From an uncultured Clostridia bacterium (GTDB lineage: Bacteria > Bacillota > Clostridia > Christensenellales > Borkfalkiaceae): a DNA stretch of 16,041 bases. Position 1 is the first letter of the stretch; the number at the start of each line of letters is the position of its first letter. This document shows positions 7,855 to 13,632 of the stretch, piece after piece. The stretch is from positions 1 to 16,041 of the forward strand of contig CAKQSI010000047.1 in assembly GCA_934272745.1 (NCBI GenBank). The letters run 5' to 3'. The notes under the pieces are model-generated. The model saw nothing but the letters and a program-made list of their open reading frames with translations. It searched no databases and was not told the origin of the DNA. The translations under genes and the position numbers were made by a program.

Positions 7855-8064
7855 TCAGTCGATTCCGAAAAACTCGTTCGGCTTGATACCGAACACCGCA
7901 TAAAACCGCAGAATGTTATCGAATCCCGGTTTTTTCTTTTCCCGCAGCCACTGGCTGACCGTCGTTTGATTGACCCCCAAAAGGTCGGCAAGTTTTTGCT
8001 GGCTGAGTCCTTTTTCTACCATGACGCCTTTGATGACGTCCACGTACGCGTTATTTTCGTTCAT
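7855..8064 (-). CDS. Small Xre-family helix-turn-helix regulator
   Basis: A 69-residue protein that is essentially one HTH_3 DNA-binding domain. Residues 20-41 (SQQKLADLLGVNQTTVSQWL and following) show the two helices and turn of Cro/CI-like repressors. No effector or dimerisation domain is fused, as in small Cro-like proteins. It is divergent from the PH-domain membrane protein gene, and the 210-base shared region contains AGGTC-type repeats (8089-8102, 8108-8121). It is therefore the natural candidate to bind there and control itself and its neighbour. No Shine-Dalgarno precedes the ATG at 8064. The family call is strong; the target is inferred. Confidence 0.85.
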   Translation of the reverse strand: MNENNAYVDVIKGVMVEKGLSQQKLADLLGVNQTTVSQWLREKKKPGFDNILRFYAVFGIKPNEFFGID

Positions 8065-8073
8065 AGTACGGAA

Positions 8074-8082
8074 AGAATAACA
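8074..8082 (-). promoter_or_regulatory. Possible extended -10 element of the HTH gene
   Basis: On minus, TGTTATTCT (TG-N-TATTCT) ends about ten bases before the HTH start codon, with no recognisable -35. If real, the mRNA would be leaderless or nearly so, which would fit the missing ribosome binding site. Confidence 0.3.
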
Positions 8083-8088
8083 ATTTTC

Positions 8089-8121
8089 AGGTCAAAAGTC
8101 TTGACATAGGTCAATAGACCT
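8089..8121. promoter_or_regulatory. Pair of AGGTC-type repeats, probable operators
   Basis: AGGTCAATAGACCT (8108-8121) is an inverted repeat with 5-base arms and a 4-base centre, lying wholly inside the spacer of the plus promoter. A second, imperfect copy AGGTCAAAAGTCTT (8089-8102) starts 19 bases upstream, about two helical turns. The arrangement resembles tandem repressor sites in small autoregulated HTH modules. Confidence 0.6.
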
Positions 8122-8129
8122 GATATAAT
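8101..8129 (+). promoter_or_regulatory. Perfect consensus sigma-A promoter of the PH-domain membrane protein gene
   Basis: TTGACA (8101-8106), a 17-base spacer and TATAAT (8124-8129), with no mismatch to consensus. The start would be near 8136, leaving a leader of about 139 bases that includes a CGGCAAA/TTTGCCG inverted repeat. An uncontrolled promoter this strong would be very active, so repression through the AGGTC repeat is likely. Confidence 0.88.
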
Positions 8130-8274
8130 GCCACGTGTGGATTTTCTCACAAGACGGAGCAAATTCCTCTTTTTTGCTGCAACTGCGGCAAAATTTGCCG
8201 GTCCGCAACCGAAAATAAAGTTGCAAAAACTTGAGGAAAATTCTTTTCCGCCCACCAAAAGTACGAGGTGCAAG

Positions 8275-9672
8275 ATGAAAAAAATGAGAAAGATCGTCAA
8301 CTTATGCGCAGGAATTTTTTCCCTGCTATGCCTTTTGCTGCTTGCGGCGGGGATTGTTTGGCATTGTGCAATGAAAGATTCTGGCGACGCATTTTGGCTT
8401 TTACAATCGGCAAGCGGTTTTGGCGCGATATATTACGTCACCGATATCTTGCACGTACCGGCTTATATCACAACAATCTGCTGGTTGCCCGATGGTTCTT
8501 CCCTAAGCATTGTGCAGGAAAATCCGAAATTTTCCACCTTGTTTATCGTGGTCAGCTGTGTATTTTTACTGCTCCATCTGATCAACGCTATCCACTTTTT
8601 CAAGAAAAACGGATTTACGAAAAAAAAGAATTCCCTTTCTGCCTTTTGTATTTCGGGGTTTATGGCATACTGTAGTATTCGTTTTTTCGTAAAAAATGAA
8701 TATAGCTTGGCACCGGGATTTCTTGATTTATTATTCACTCTGCTTCCGATCCTGGTTTTAATATTCCAGTTGCTGATATGCGCCGCAATCGCCTTCAATC
8801 TTGTCTATACCTTCATTGACTGTTCGGGGCTACAAAAATACAAAGACACCGTTGCCCTTAACAATAATTTGCCGTTTGACCCTTCTGCCGGTGTGGCAAC
8901 CGCAAACCGGCAAACGCCCGTCACCCCCGTTTCTGTAGCAAAAGAAGCACCGCTTAGCGCGCAGACCATCGCAGCGGAAACGCTGGCGCGGCAAAAATTC
9001 TGCGCACCCGTGCAGCCGGTCGTGACCGAGCAGCAGCCACAACCCTCCCCCTCTTCTGCCGCAACGCAGCCCCTTTCCGCCCCGGCGGCAGCGCAACCTG
9101 CCGCAGCCGGAATTCAAGCGGAAGACGCCGCAGATAAAGCGCAACCCGCGGCGGAAACCTTTCCCGCAGCCAAGACTCCGCCCGAGAAGAAAGAAACAAC
9201 GCAGAAAGAGAGCATTCTTTCCACGCACGTGTTCAACCTGAAAACTTGTTTCTTCCTCCCGATCCTGCTGTTCGGCGTGGAAATCGTCGTCGTTTGTCTG
9301 GCAAAAGCTTCCGGTTCCCATGGGGCAGGCATCGTTTTATGGCTGCTTGCGCTCGTAAATCTGGCTTACGCCGGTTGGAAAATGGTGCAAGCCGTGCAAT
9401 CCGTCAAGCGCCACGTCGTAATTACGACTACACGCGTTTATTTGCAGAACTACGCTACCGGAAACATCGTTATTTCCGTGCCGATCGCGGACATCAAAAA
9501 CGTTTCCACCGAAACGACGGCGGCAAGCATTCGCTCCGACTACGGCAATCTGGTTTTGTTTCTTACCGGCGGGCAGAAAATTAAATTTGATTTCATCCTC
9601 GACATCGCGCAGGCAAAAGAAAACATCCTGCTTGCAAAAAGAAAAGCGGAAAATAACGCTTTGTCGCTTTAA
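8275..9672 (+). CDS. Membrane protein with six predicted helices and a C-terminal bacterial PH-like domain
   Basis: The function is unknown. The 465 residues fall into parts. Four hydrophobic helices lie near residues 7-30, 88-108, 120-138 and 150-182. A long Ala/Pro/Gln-rich low-complexity linker spans about 200-318. Two more helices lie near 324-344 and 350-370. A C-terminal beta-rich segment, about 379-455 (HVVITTTRVYLQ...NIVISVPIADIKNVST...LVLFLTGGQKIKFDFI), resembles bacterial PH-like (bPH) domains. The start at 8275 is chosen because GAGGTG lies just upstream and the promoter's -10 covers the upstream in-frame ATG at 8128; an ATG at 8284 is an alternative. The gene is divergent from the small HTH regulator. 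No lipobox is seen. The PH assignment is from strand pattern only and would need a structure prediction. Confidence 0.8.
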   Translation: MKKMRKIVNLCAGIFSLLCLLLLAAGIVWHCAMKDSGDAFWLLQSASGFGAIYYVTDILHVPAYITTICWLPDGSSLSIVQENPKFSTLFIVVSCVFLLLHLINAIHFFKKNGFTKKKNSLSAFCISGFMAYCSIRFFVKNEYSLAPGFLDLLFTLLPILVLIFQLLICAAIAFNLVYTFIDCSGLQKYKDTVALNNNLPFDPSAGVATANRQTPVTPVSVAKEAPLSAQTIAAETLARQKFCAPVQPVVTEQQPQPSPSSAATQPLSAPAAAQPAAAGIQAEDAADKAQPAAETFPAAKTPPEKKETTQKESILSTHVFNLKTCFFLPILLFGVEIVVVCLAKASGSHGAGIVLWLLALVNLAYAGWKMVQAVQSVKRHVVITTTRVYLQNYATGNIVISVPIADIKNVSTETTAASIRSDYGNLVLFLTGGQKIKFDFILDIAQAKENILLAKRKAENNALSL

Positions 9673-9684
9673 TTTATAATTCAA

Positions 9685-9809
9685 GAAGCCCTAAAATTTG
9701 CTTGTAAGCGTTTCGGGCTTCGCCATATTTCAACGGGAAGGACAAAACGTAAGTTTTGCGAAAAACCCGCAAGGTTTTTTCCGAATGTTTTGTGATAAGA
9801 CAAAACATT
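9685..9809. repeat. Cluster of inverted repeats downstream of the PH-domain gene
   Basis: Three hairpins follow one another: GAAGCCC/GGGCTTC (9685-9691 with 9715-9721, plus inner AAA/TTT pairs), CAAAAC/GTTTTG (9743-9758), and a 10-base stem AATGTTTTGT/ACAAAACATT (9784-9809). Between them TTGCG/CGCAA followed by GGTTTTTT (9756-9780) could act as a weak plus-strand terminator. A short minus reading frame from about 9805 to 9674 (begins MFCLITKHSEKT, 44 residues) spans the same bases, but I cannot support it as a gene. Confidence 0.55.
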
Positions 9810-9836
9810 GCTTCCCGCCGTATATATTTTAACCGG

Positions 9837-9880
9837 AAGCCGCGGGCGGCGGGAGAATTTTCTCCCGCCGCCCGCGGCTT
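9837..9880. terminator. 21-base perfect inverted repeat, probable terminator
   Basis: Arms 9837-9857 and 9860-9880 are exactly complementary around TT, very GC-rich (AAGCCGCGGGCGG...), and followed on plus by ATTTTC. It lies 165 bases after the membrane protein stop and may end that transcript. Confidence 0.65.
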
Positions 9881-9938
9881 ATTTTCTGCACGTGTCGGCT
9901 TATTTCCTGTGCTTATCGGCTTATTGTCTGCACTTGTC
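9876..9938. repeat. Three-copy 21-base tandem repeat
   Basis: Units 9876-9896, 9897-9917 and 9918-9938 begin GGCTTATT and end (T/A)TC, and differ at a few positions. The first unit overlaps the right arm of the preceding palindrome. Twenty-one bases is seven codons; on minus the repeat reads as an NKP-containing heptad (SADNKPI, STGNKPT, RAENKPR) in a frame that starts at a TTG (10006) without a ribosome binding site. Confidence 0.8.
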
Positions 9939-10004
9939 GGTAGTGATTTTGAAACAGCTTTTCGGTAGGCTTTCCCGGCGCCGGCTGGCGAGAAAAATTT
10001 ATGC

Positions 10005-10212
10005 AATGTGCCGATTTTTAAGGAGCGTACCGTAGTTTTCGATACGCGTACCGTCTTTCGATTGCGTTCGGCGCAGCAGACTCGTGTCCCGGTTCCTGCC
10101 GATTTCCACCCGCACGCAGCTGACTTTACCGCACGGAAAGATTAAATAACGATATACAAAGTTTTGCGGATAGCCGCGCGTTTGGGCAGGTCGCCGCGAT
10201 TTTCTGCCCCTT
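10005..10212 (-). pseudogene. Possible coding remnant without a start codon
   Basis: A minus-strand frame is open from just after a TAG near 10222 down to a TAA near 10001-10005. It has protein-like stretches (GYPQNFVYRYLIFPCGKVSC and RTQSKDGTRIENYGTLLKN) but no ATG and no ribosome binding site; a GTG near 10110 is the only plausible start. It may be a decayed gene or repeat-borne frame. I recognise no family, and chance openness in GC-balanced DNA is possible. Confidence 0.2.
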
Positions 10213-10241
10213 CGGTCGTTTTCCTATCCAAGATAAACTTT

Positions 10242-10285
10242 AACGGCGCCCGCGGGACAACTTTCGTTGCCCCGCGGGCGCCGTT
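10242..10285. terminator. 15-base GC-rich hairpin, terminator-like
   Basis: AACGGCGCCCGCGGG (10242-10256) pairs with 10271-10285; inside, CAAC-TTTC-GTTG extends the stem after one mismatch. TATATTTT follows on plus. A small TTGCCG-CTTT-CGGCAA hairpin follows at 10292-10307. Confidence 0.6.
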
Positions 10286-10370
10286 TATATTTTGCCGCTT
10301 TCGGCAAGCCATGGCGGCAGATCGCTTTGTCCGACAGCCGCAGCCTTTTTATAAAACCGCGGCGCCTTTT

Positions 10371-10403
10371 AGAGAGACCGGAAGCCGGAACTTCTCTCTT
10401 TTT
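10371..10403 (+). terminator. Terminator-like hairpin with T5, orphan on plus
   Basis: AGAGAGA (10371-10377) pairs with TCTCTCT (10393-10399), enclosing CCGG-AAG-CCGG, and runs directly into TTTTT. No plus-strand gene that it would serve is recognisable after 9672. Confidence 0.55.
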
Positions 10404-10442
10404 GCAGCAAGCGGAAACCAGAATCCTCTATAAACACGCAGA

Positions 10443-10471
10443 CAGCCGGGCAAACCTGCCCGGCTGCTTTT
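10443..10471 (+). terminator. Second orphan terminator-like hairpin
   Basis: CAGCCGGGCA-AACC-TGCCCGGCTG, a perfect 10-base stem, is followed by CTTTTAC on plus. It lies 35 bases beyond the stop of the convergent minus gene and could also stop that transcript, although the minus side lacks a T-tract. Confidence 0.65.
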
Positions 10472-10505
10472 ACTTCTATAAAGATTTGATCTTTATCACC
10501 TTTCG

Positions 10506-11552
10506 TTACCCGCGGATATTTTCCTTTTCGGTTTCGGAAAGGGATTCTGCATTTTCCGCACGCTCCGCAGCACTTCCGGCAGGTGCGGAAAGTTGATTCG
10601 CTCCCGTTTTCATCGCGGCTTTTTTTGCGGTTATTTCGGCTTTCCTTTCGCGTTTTTCCTGACGGCGACGTTCCTTTTTATCCGCTTTTTCTTCCTTTTT
10701 CGTAGGCTTTTCGGGCAGAGCCAAGGGTTCGTTCAGCACCGTGGGATCCTGCAGTATGCGCTTGAAAATGCGCAACGACTTCGCAAAATAGAAACCGTCG
10801 CAAATGCGTTCGTCCATCGTAACGCCGAGGTTCATCACCTTGCCGATGGCAAGCCGCTCGTTATCCTCTACCACGGGAACCATTTTTTCTTTACCCATGA
10901 CCACGAACACGCTGCAGTTGCCGAAGTTGTACAGGTGGTGGAAAATCGCGTCGTTTTTGATGGATTTCAGGTTGGAAAGAAAAATTCCCGTATGGAACGG
11001 GCTTGCGTCGAGAATCGCTTTCGGTAAAAGTTCCAGTCGATCGAGCGTTTTGATGACCCAAAGACCGAAACGGAACATAAAGCCGGGCATCATACCCAAA
11101 ATTCTGGCGCCTTTTTCGGTACCGTTGCCGGAAGACTGCTTCAGGTTGTCGGCAATGGCTTTGTCAATGATCGCCTTTACTTCGTAAATGCTTTCTCTGC
11201 CGGTAAAGTGCATTTTCACGAGGCATTCTTCCCCGTCGTCCGCCAGCGATTTTTTAATGGTGATGGAAAGTTGAATGTCGTTTCTCTGATATAATTTGCA
11301 GTTGGAAATGAACCGGTTTAACGCGGGACGCAAGGCAAAAATGCGTACCAACGCCGCAATGACAACGTGCATATAATTGAACGTGTTGCCCTTTTCCGCC
11401 TCGCTTTTTATATACTCGTCCAGATTTTCAACGCGGATAGATTCCTCCATCATATTGAGCGCTTCCGTCCGCTGCGGCATAAAATAGGGCGTCGCTTTCG
11501 CGATCGGATCCAGCCCGCGGATCAGCGTACCGTCTTTTCGTTTTCCGAACAT
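10506..11552 (-). CDS. E2/CAT-fold acyltransferase-like protein lacking the catalytic His
   Basis: Resembles the catalytic domain of 2-oxoacid dehydrogenase E2 (chloramphenicol acetyltransferase fold), but has no lipoyl or E1/E3-binding domain and no dehydrogenase genes beside it. The family's HxxxDG motif is present as DERICDG at residues 247-253: the His is Glu248, while Asp252 and Gly253 are kept, so ordinary acyl transfer is unlikely. Upstream, DASPFHTGIFLSNLKSI (about 182-198) matches the fold's core. A hydrophobic segment lies near 150-168. The last 75 residues are a charged Lys/Glu/Arg tail. The start at 11552 (MFGKRKDG) follows AGAGAGGTG by eight bases; an upstream TTG in frame lies before that site. 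Length 348 residues. It has its own promoter. Function unknown; a binding or structural role is possible. Confidence 0.8.
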   Translation of the reverse strand: MFGKRKDGTLIRGLDPIAKATPYFMPQRTEALNMMEESIRVENLDEYIKSEAEKGNTFNYMHVVIAALVRIFALRPALNRFISNCKLYQRNDIQLSITIKKSLADDGEECLVKMHFTGRESIYEVKAIIDKAIADNLKQSSGNGTEKGARILGMMPGFMFRFGLWVIKTLDRLELLPKAILDASPFHTGIFLSNLKSIKNDAIFHHLYNFGNCSVFVVMGKEKMVPVVEDNERLAIGKVMNLGVTMDERICDGFYFAKSLRIFKRILQDPTVLNEPLALPEKPTKKEEKADKKERRRQEKRERKAEITAKKAAMKTGANQLSAPAGSAAERAENAESLSETEKENIRG

Positions 11553-11576
11553 AAAGAAAACACCTCTCTTCAATCT

Positions 11577-11594
11577 GAAAAGGACCCCCTTTTC
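11577..11594 (-). promoter_or_regulatory. Leader hairpin upstream of the E2-like gene
   Basis: GAAAAGG/CCTTTTC, a 7-base stem with a four-base loop, lies between the promoter and the ribosome binding site. It may be a 5' mRNA stabiliser; no T-tract follows. Confidence 0.35.
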
Positions 11595-11603
11595 ATCTTA
11601 AGC

Positions 11604-11632
11604 AGTGTAGCGCATTCTTTTAAAAAAAGCAA
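11604..11632 (-). promoter_or_regulatory. Predicted sigma-A promoter of the E2-like gene
   Basis: On minus, TTGCTT (11632-11627), a 17-base spacer and TACACT (11609-11604). The start would fall near 11597, about 45 bases before the ATG. Confidence 0.6.
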
Positions 11633-11698
11633 GCATTTGAGCACAATTTCGTCTTTTTATGTCAATTTTCTTTTACAAATGCCGAAATTCAGGTAAAA

Positions 11699-11735
11699 AG
11701 CGGGCGACAAACGGCATTTTTAACCGTTGTCGCCC
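11699..11735 (-). terminator. Rho-independent terminator of luxS
   Basis: On minus, GGGCGACAACGG (11735-11724) pairs with CCG-T-TTGTCGCCC (11714-11702) with one bulged base and a nine-base loop, then GCTTTTTACC follows. It lies about 50 bases after the luxS stop. Confidence 0.85.
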
Positions 11736-11782
11736 CAAAATTTTAGTTTACAAATCGTCTGTCGCCCTACCGGGGAAAAAGT

Positions 11783-12217
11783 TTATTTCCCTTCGCTGTT
11801 TAATAATTGCAGATAGCCGTACATGGCGCGGACGGCGCCGTGATAGTTATGCTCCAGATAGTTGCCGCACTTTTTCTTTTCGGTGCCGGGAACCTTGGCA
11901 AGTTTCACCGCGCCCGCAAGACATTTTTTGGTAAACGCGAGGGCGTCTGCCGGTTCCACCTGAAACAGAAGCAGGTAAAATCCCGTGCGGCAACCCATGG
12001 GTCCGAAGTACACCACCTGTTCTTTCAGGTCGGAATTGCGCGCCACGGTCGCCACCATATGCTCTATCGAATGCATGGTCGCCGGTTCCAGATAATCGCC
12101 GGCGTTGGGCGTTTTAAAGCGCAGATCGTAGGTGTAAACGCCGTTTTTTTCGCCCAGAAAATAGAATCCCGGCGTCATAACGTTGTGATTGATTTTGAAA
12201 GAAGGGATATCGTCCAT
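11783..12217 (-). CDS. luxS: S-ribosylhomocysteine lyase
   Basis: LuxS splits S-ribosylhomocysteine into homocysteine and 4,5-dihydroxy-2,3-pentanedione, recycling the product of SAM-dependent methylation and giving the AI-2 signal precursor. The metal-binding HxxEH motif is MHSIEH (His49, His53, with Glu52 as base), and the third ligand is Cys117 in KKKCGNYLEH. The catalytic Cys is Cys76 in GPMGCRTGFY. The start at 12217 (MDDIPSFKINHN) is chosen for AAGGAGA seven bases upstream and alignment with the family's N-terminus; the frame also runs to 12259. At 144 residues it is a little shorter than the usual 150-160, mainly in loops. No neighbour from the methyl cycle (such as pfs) is in the window. 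A terminator follows. Confidence 0.96.
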   Translation of the reverse strand: MDDIPSFKINHNVMTPGFYFLGEKNGVYTYDLRFKTPNAGDYLEPATMHSIEHMVATVARNSDLKEQVVYFGPMGCRTGFYLLLFQVEPADALAFTKKCLAGAVKLAKVPGTEKKKCGNYLEHNYHGAVRAMYGYLQLLNSEGK

Positions 12218-12228
12218 CTGTATTTCTC

Positions 12229-12390
12229 CTTTGTGACCTGATTTCGTGGGGCGCCCCAATTATCGCGGCGCTCTGCGAACGCGATAAACCGTTGTGATAT
12301 TTTCGCGGGGCCCCGCGGACTTAGCGTTAAGTTGCGGCGCGCATAACGTCGCTTCCCGGGCGCGATGAATTATTGTGTTATTTCGCGGGC
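12229..12390. repeat. Degenerate repeats and GC palindromes upstream of luxS
   Basis: CGCGATAAACC..TTGTGATATTTTCGCGGG (12280-12309) recurs as CGCGATGAAT..TTGTGTTATTTCGCGGG (12361-12389). A third partial version, TTTGTGACCTGATTTCGTGG, lies at 12231-12250 across the luxS ribosome binding site. Perfect palindromes TGGGGCGCCCCA (12247-12258) and CGCGGGGCCCCGCG (12304-12317) sit at the repeat ends. I see no clear luxS promoter here and no gene. Confidence 0.55.
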
Positions 12391-12483
12391 GTGCCGCCTT
12401 TGTTAAAGGTTTTGCAGGTGCGGAAGGCGAGCGGCGCGCCTGCATTTTCATCGTTTGGCGCCGGATTTCGGGGATACGTCCCC

Positions 12484-13632
12484 CTATTTTGCGAACATCA
12501 CCTTTTCGTTATCGAACAGTTTCGCCACGACGAACACTAAAATTCCCGCATAGACGAGGTTGCTTAAAACGGTGATCAGAATTCCCACCGGGCTGACCGC
12601 GAACGAGAAAATACCCGCAAAGCAGGTGACGCTGTTGAAAAGCGGAATGAAGTAAAACGCCGTCTTCGCGTCGATCTGCAGCATCATGGGAAGGAAAGAA
12701 ATGAGCATGACGACGATCATCAGCGGCGTGACCATGGTGGTGGCTTCCTTTACGCTTTTCGCAAGCGTGGAGAACACCGAAACCAGCCCGGTCATCACCA
12801 TCACGGTGACAAGTAGCACGGCAAGAATGGAGAGATAATCGCCCGCGCCGTAGTACGCGTTTGCGCTGATGTCCCCCATGCCGGTCATCATTTTGGGCAG
12901 GGAAAGAATGATTCCGAGGAAACTGGAAACCGCCGAAAGCATGGCAAGCGCGCTTAAACTCAGCACTTTGCCGAGCGCGAGATGGCTGCGCTTTAAGGGT
13001 GTGACGAGCAGAGTCGCAATGGTGCCGCGTTCCTTTTCGCCCGCAATGGATTCGGGCGCGACCGACATACAGCCGGAAAACAGCAGCATCATGATAAGCA
13101 GCGGCACGATCATCGAAAACAGCATGCCCACCACGTCTTTTTCGTCCGCCTGATCGTATTTTTCCTCCCCCGCGTTGATATCGAAATAGTGCGAAAGCGA
13201 ATCGCGGAAGGCGGAAAGCACGTTGTTTGCCACAGTAAAGGCATTTGCGGAATCGGTTTCCGCAGAGTTGTAATAGAACGCGATCTGCTGCGGACGATCT
13301 ACCGACAAATTTTCTTCAAACCCCGCGGGGAACGCCATATACAGTTCGGCGTCGCCCTTTTTGATTTCGGCAAGAACGGCTTCTTTATCTTCCGCCGTCT
13401 TCATCTCCCAACCGAGCTGCGAAAACGCGGGCGCGAGGGAAGAAGGCAGATTTTCGGCATAGACCACGGGCGGCTCCGTACTTCCGCCGAAGCGGTCGTT
13501 CATCGCGCCGCCGATGAGCGAATAAATACCGTAAATGAGCAGCCCCGGGAGCAGCACGGTGGTGAGAATCATGCGTCTGTCTTTGAAAAACCGCGCAAAT
13601 TCCTTGCGCATAATCGTCCAGATATTTCTCAT
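12484..13632 (-). CDS. natB: ABC-2 type permease, NatB-like
   Basis: Membrane half of an ABC exporter related to NatB of the NatAB Na+ extrusion system. The 382 residues show the NatB/ABC-2 layout: one N-terminal helix (about 21-43, after MRNIWTIMRKEFARFFKDRR), a large extracytoplasmic domain of roughly 150 residues, then about five helices to the C-terminus, including VVGMLFSMIVPLLIMMLLF. A cytoplasmic segment SIAGEKERGTIATLLVTPLKR is typical of ABC-2 permeases. Its ATG overlaps the natA stop by four bases (ATGA), implying translational coupling. The start at 13632 follows an AAGGGGG ribosome binding site; an in-frame extension to 13761 lies inside natA and is rejected. The exported substrate cannot be read from sequence; sodium is only the family precedent. 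Confidence 0.88.
   Translation of the reverse strand: MRNIWTIMRKEFARFFKDRRMILTTVLLPGLLIYGIYSLIGGAMNDRFGGSTEPPVVYAENLPSSLAPAFSQLGWEMKTAEDKEAVLAEIKKGDAELYMAFPAGFEENLSVDRPQQIAFYYNSAETDSANAFTVANNVLSAFRDSLSHYFDINAGEEKYDQADEKDVVGMLFSMIVPLLIMMLLFSGCMSVAPESIAGEKERGTIATLLVTPLKRSHLALGKVLSLSALAMLSAVSSFLGIILSLPKMMTGMGDISANAYYGAGDYLSILAVLLVTVMVMTGLVSVFSTLAKSVKEATTMVTPLMIVVMLISFLPMMLQIDAKTAFYFIPLFNSVTCFAGIFSFAVSPVGILITVLSNLVYAGILVFVVAKLFDNEKVMFAK

Noticed and set aside
8128..8274. Upstream in-frame start (8128) for the PH-domain membrane protein
   Set aside because: Its ATG overlaps the -10 box, so it would precede the transcript; the added residues are not protein-like.
9674..10006. Minus-strand 110-codon frame containing the NKP heptads
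   Set aside because: Starts at TTG without a ribosome binding site, runs through a perfect palindrome and a tandem repeat, and matches no family I know.
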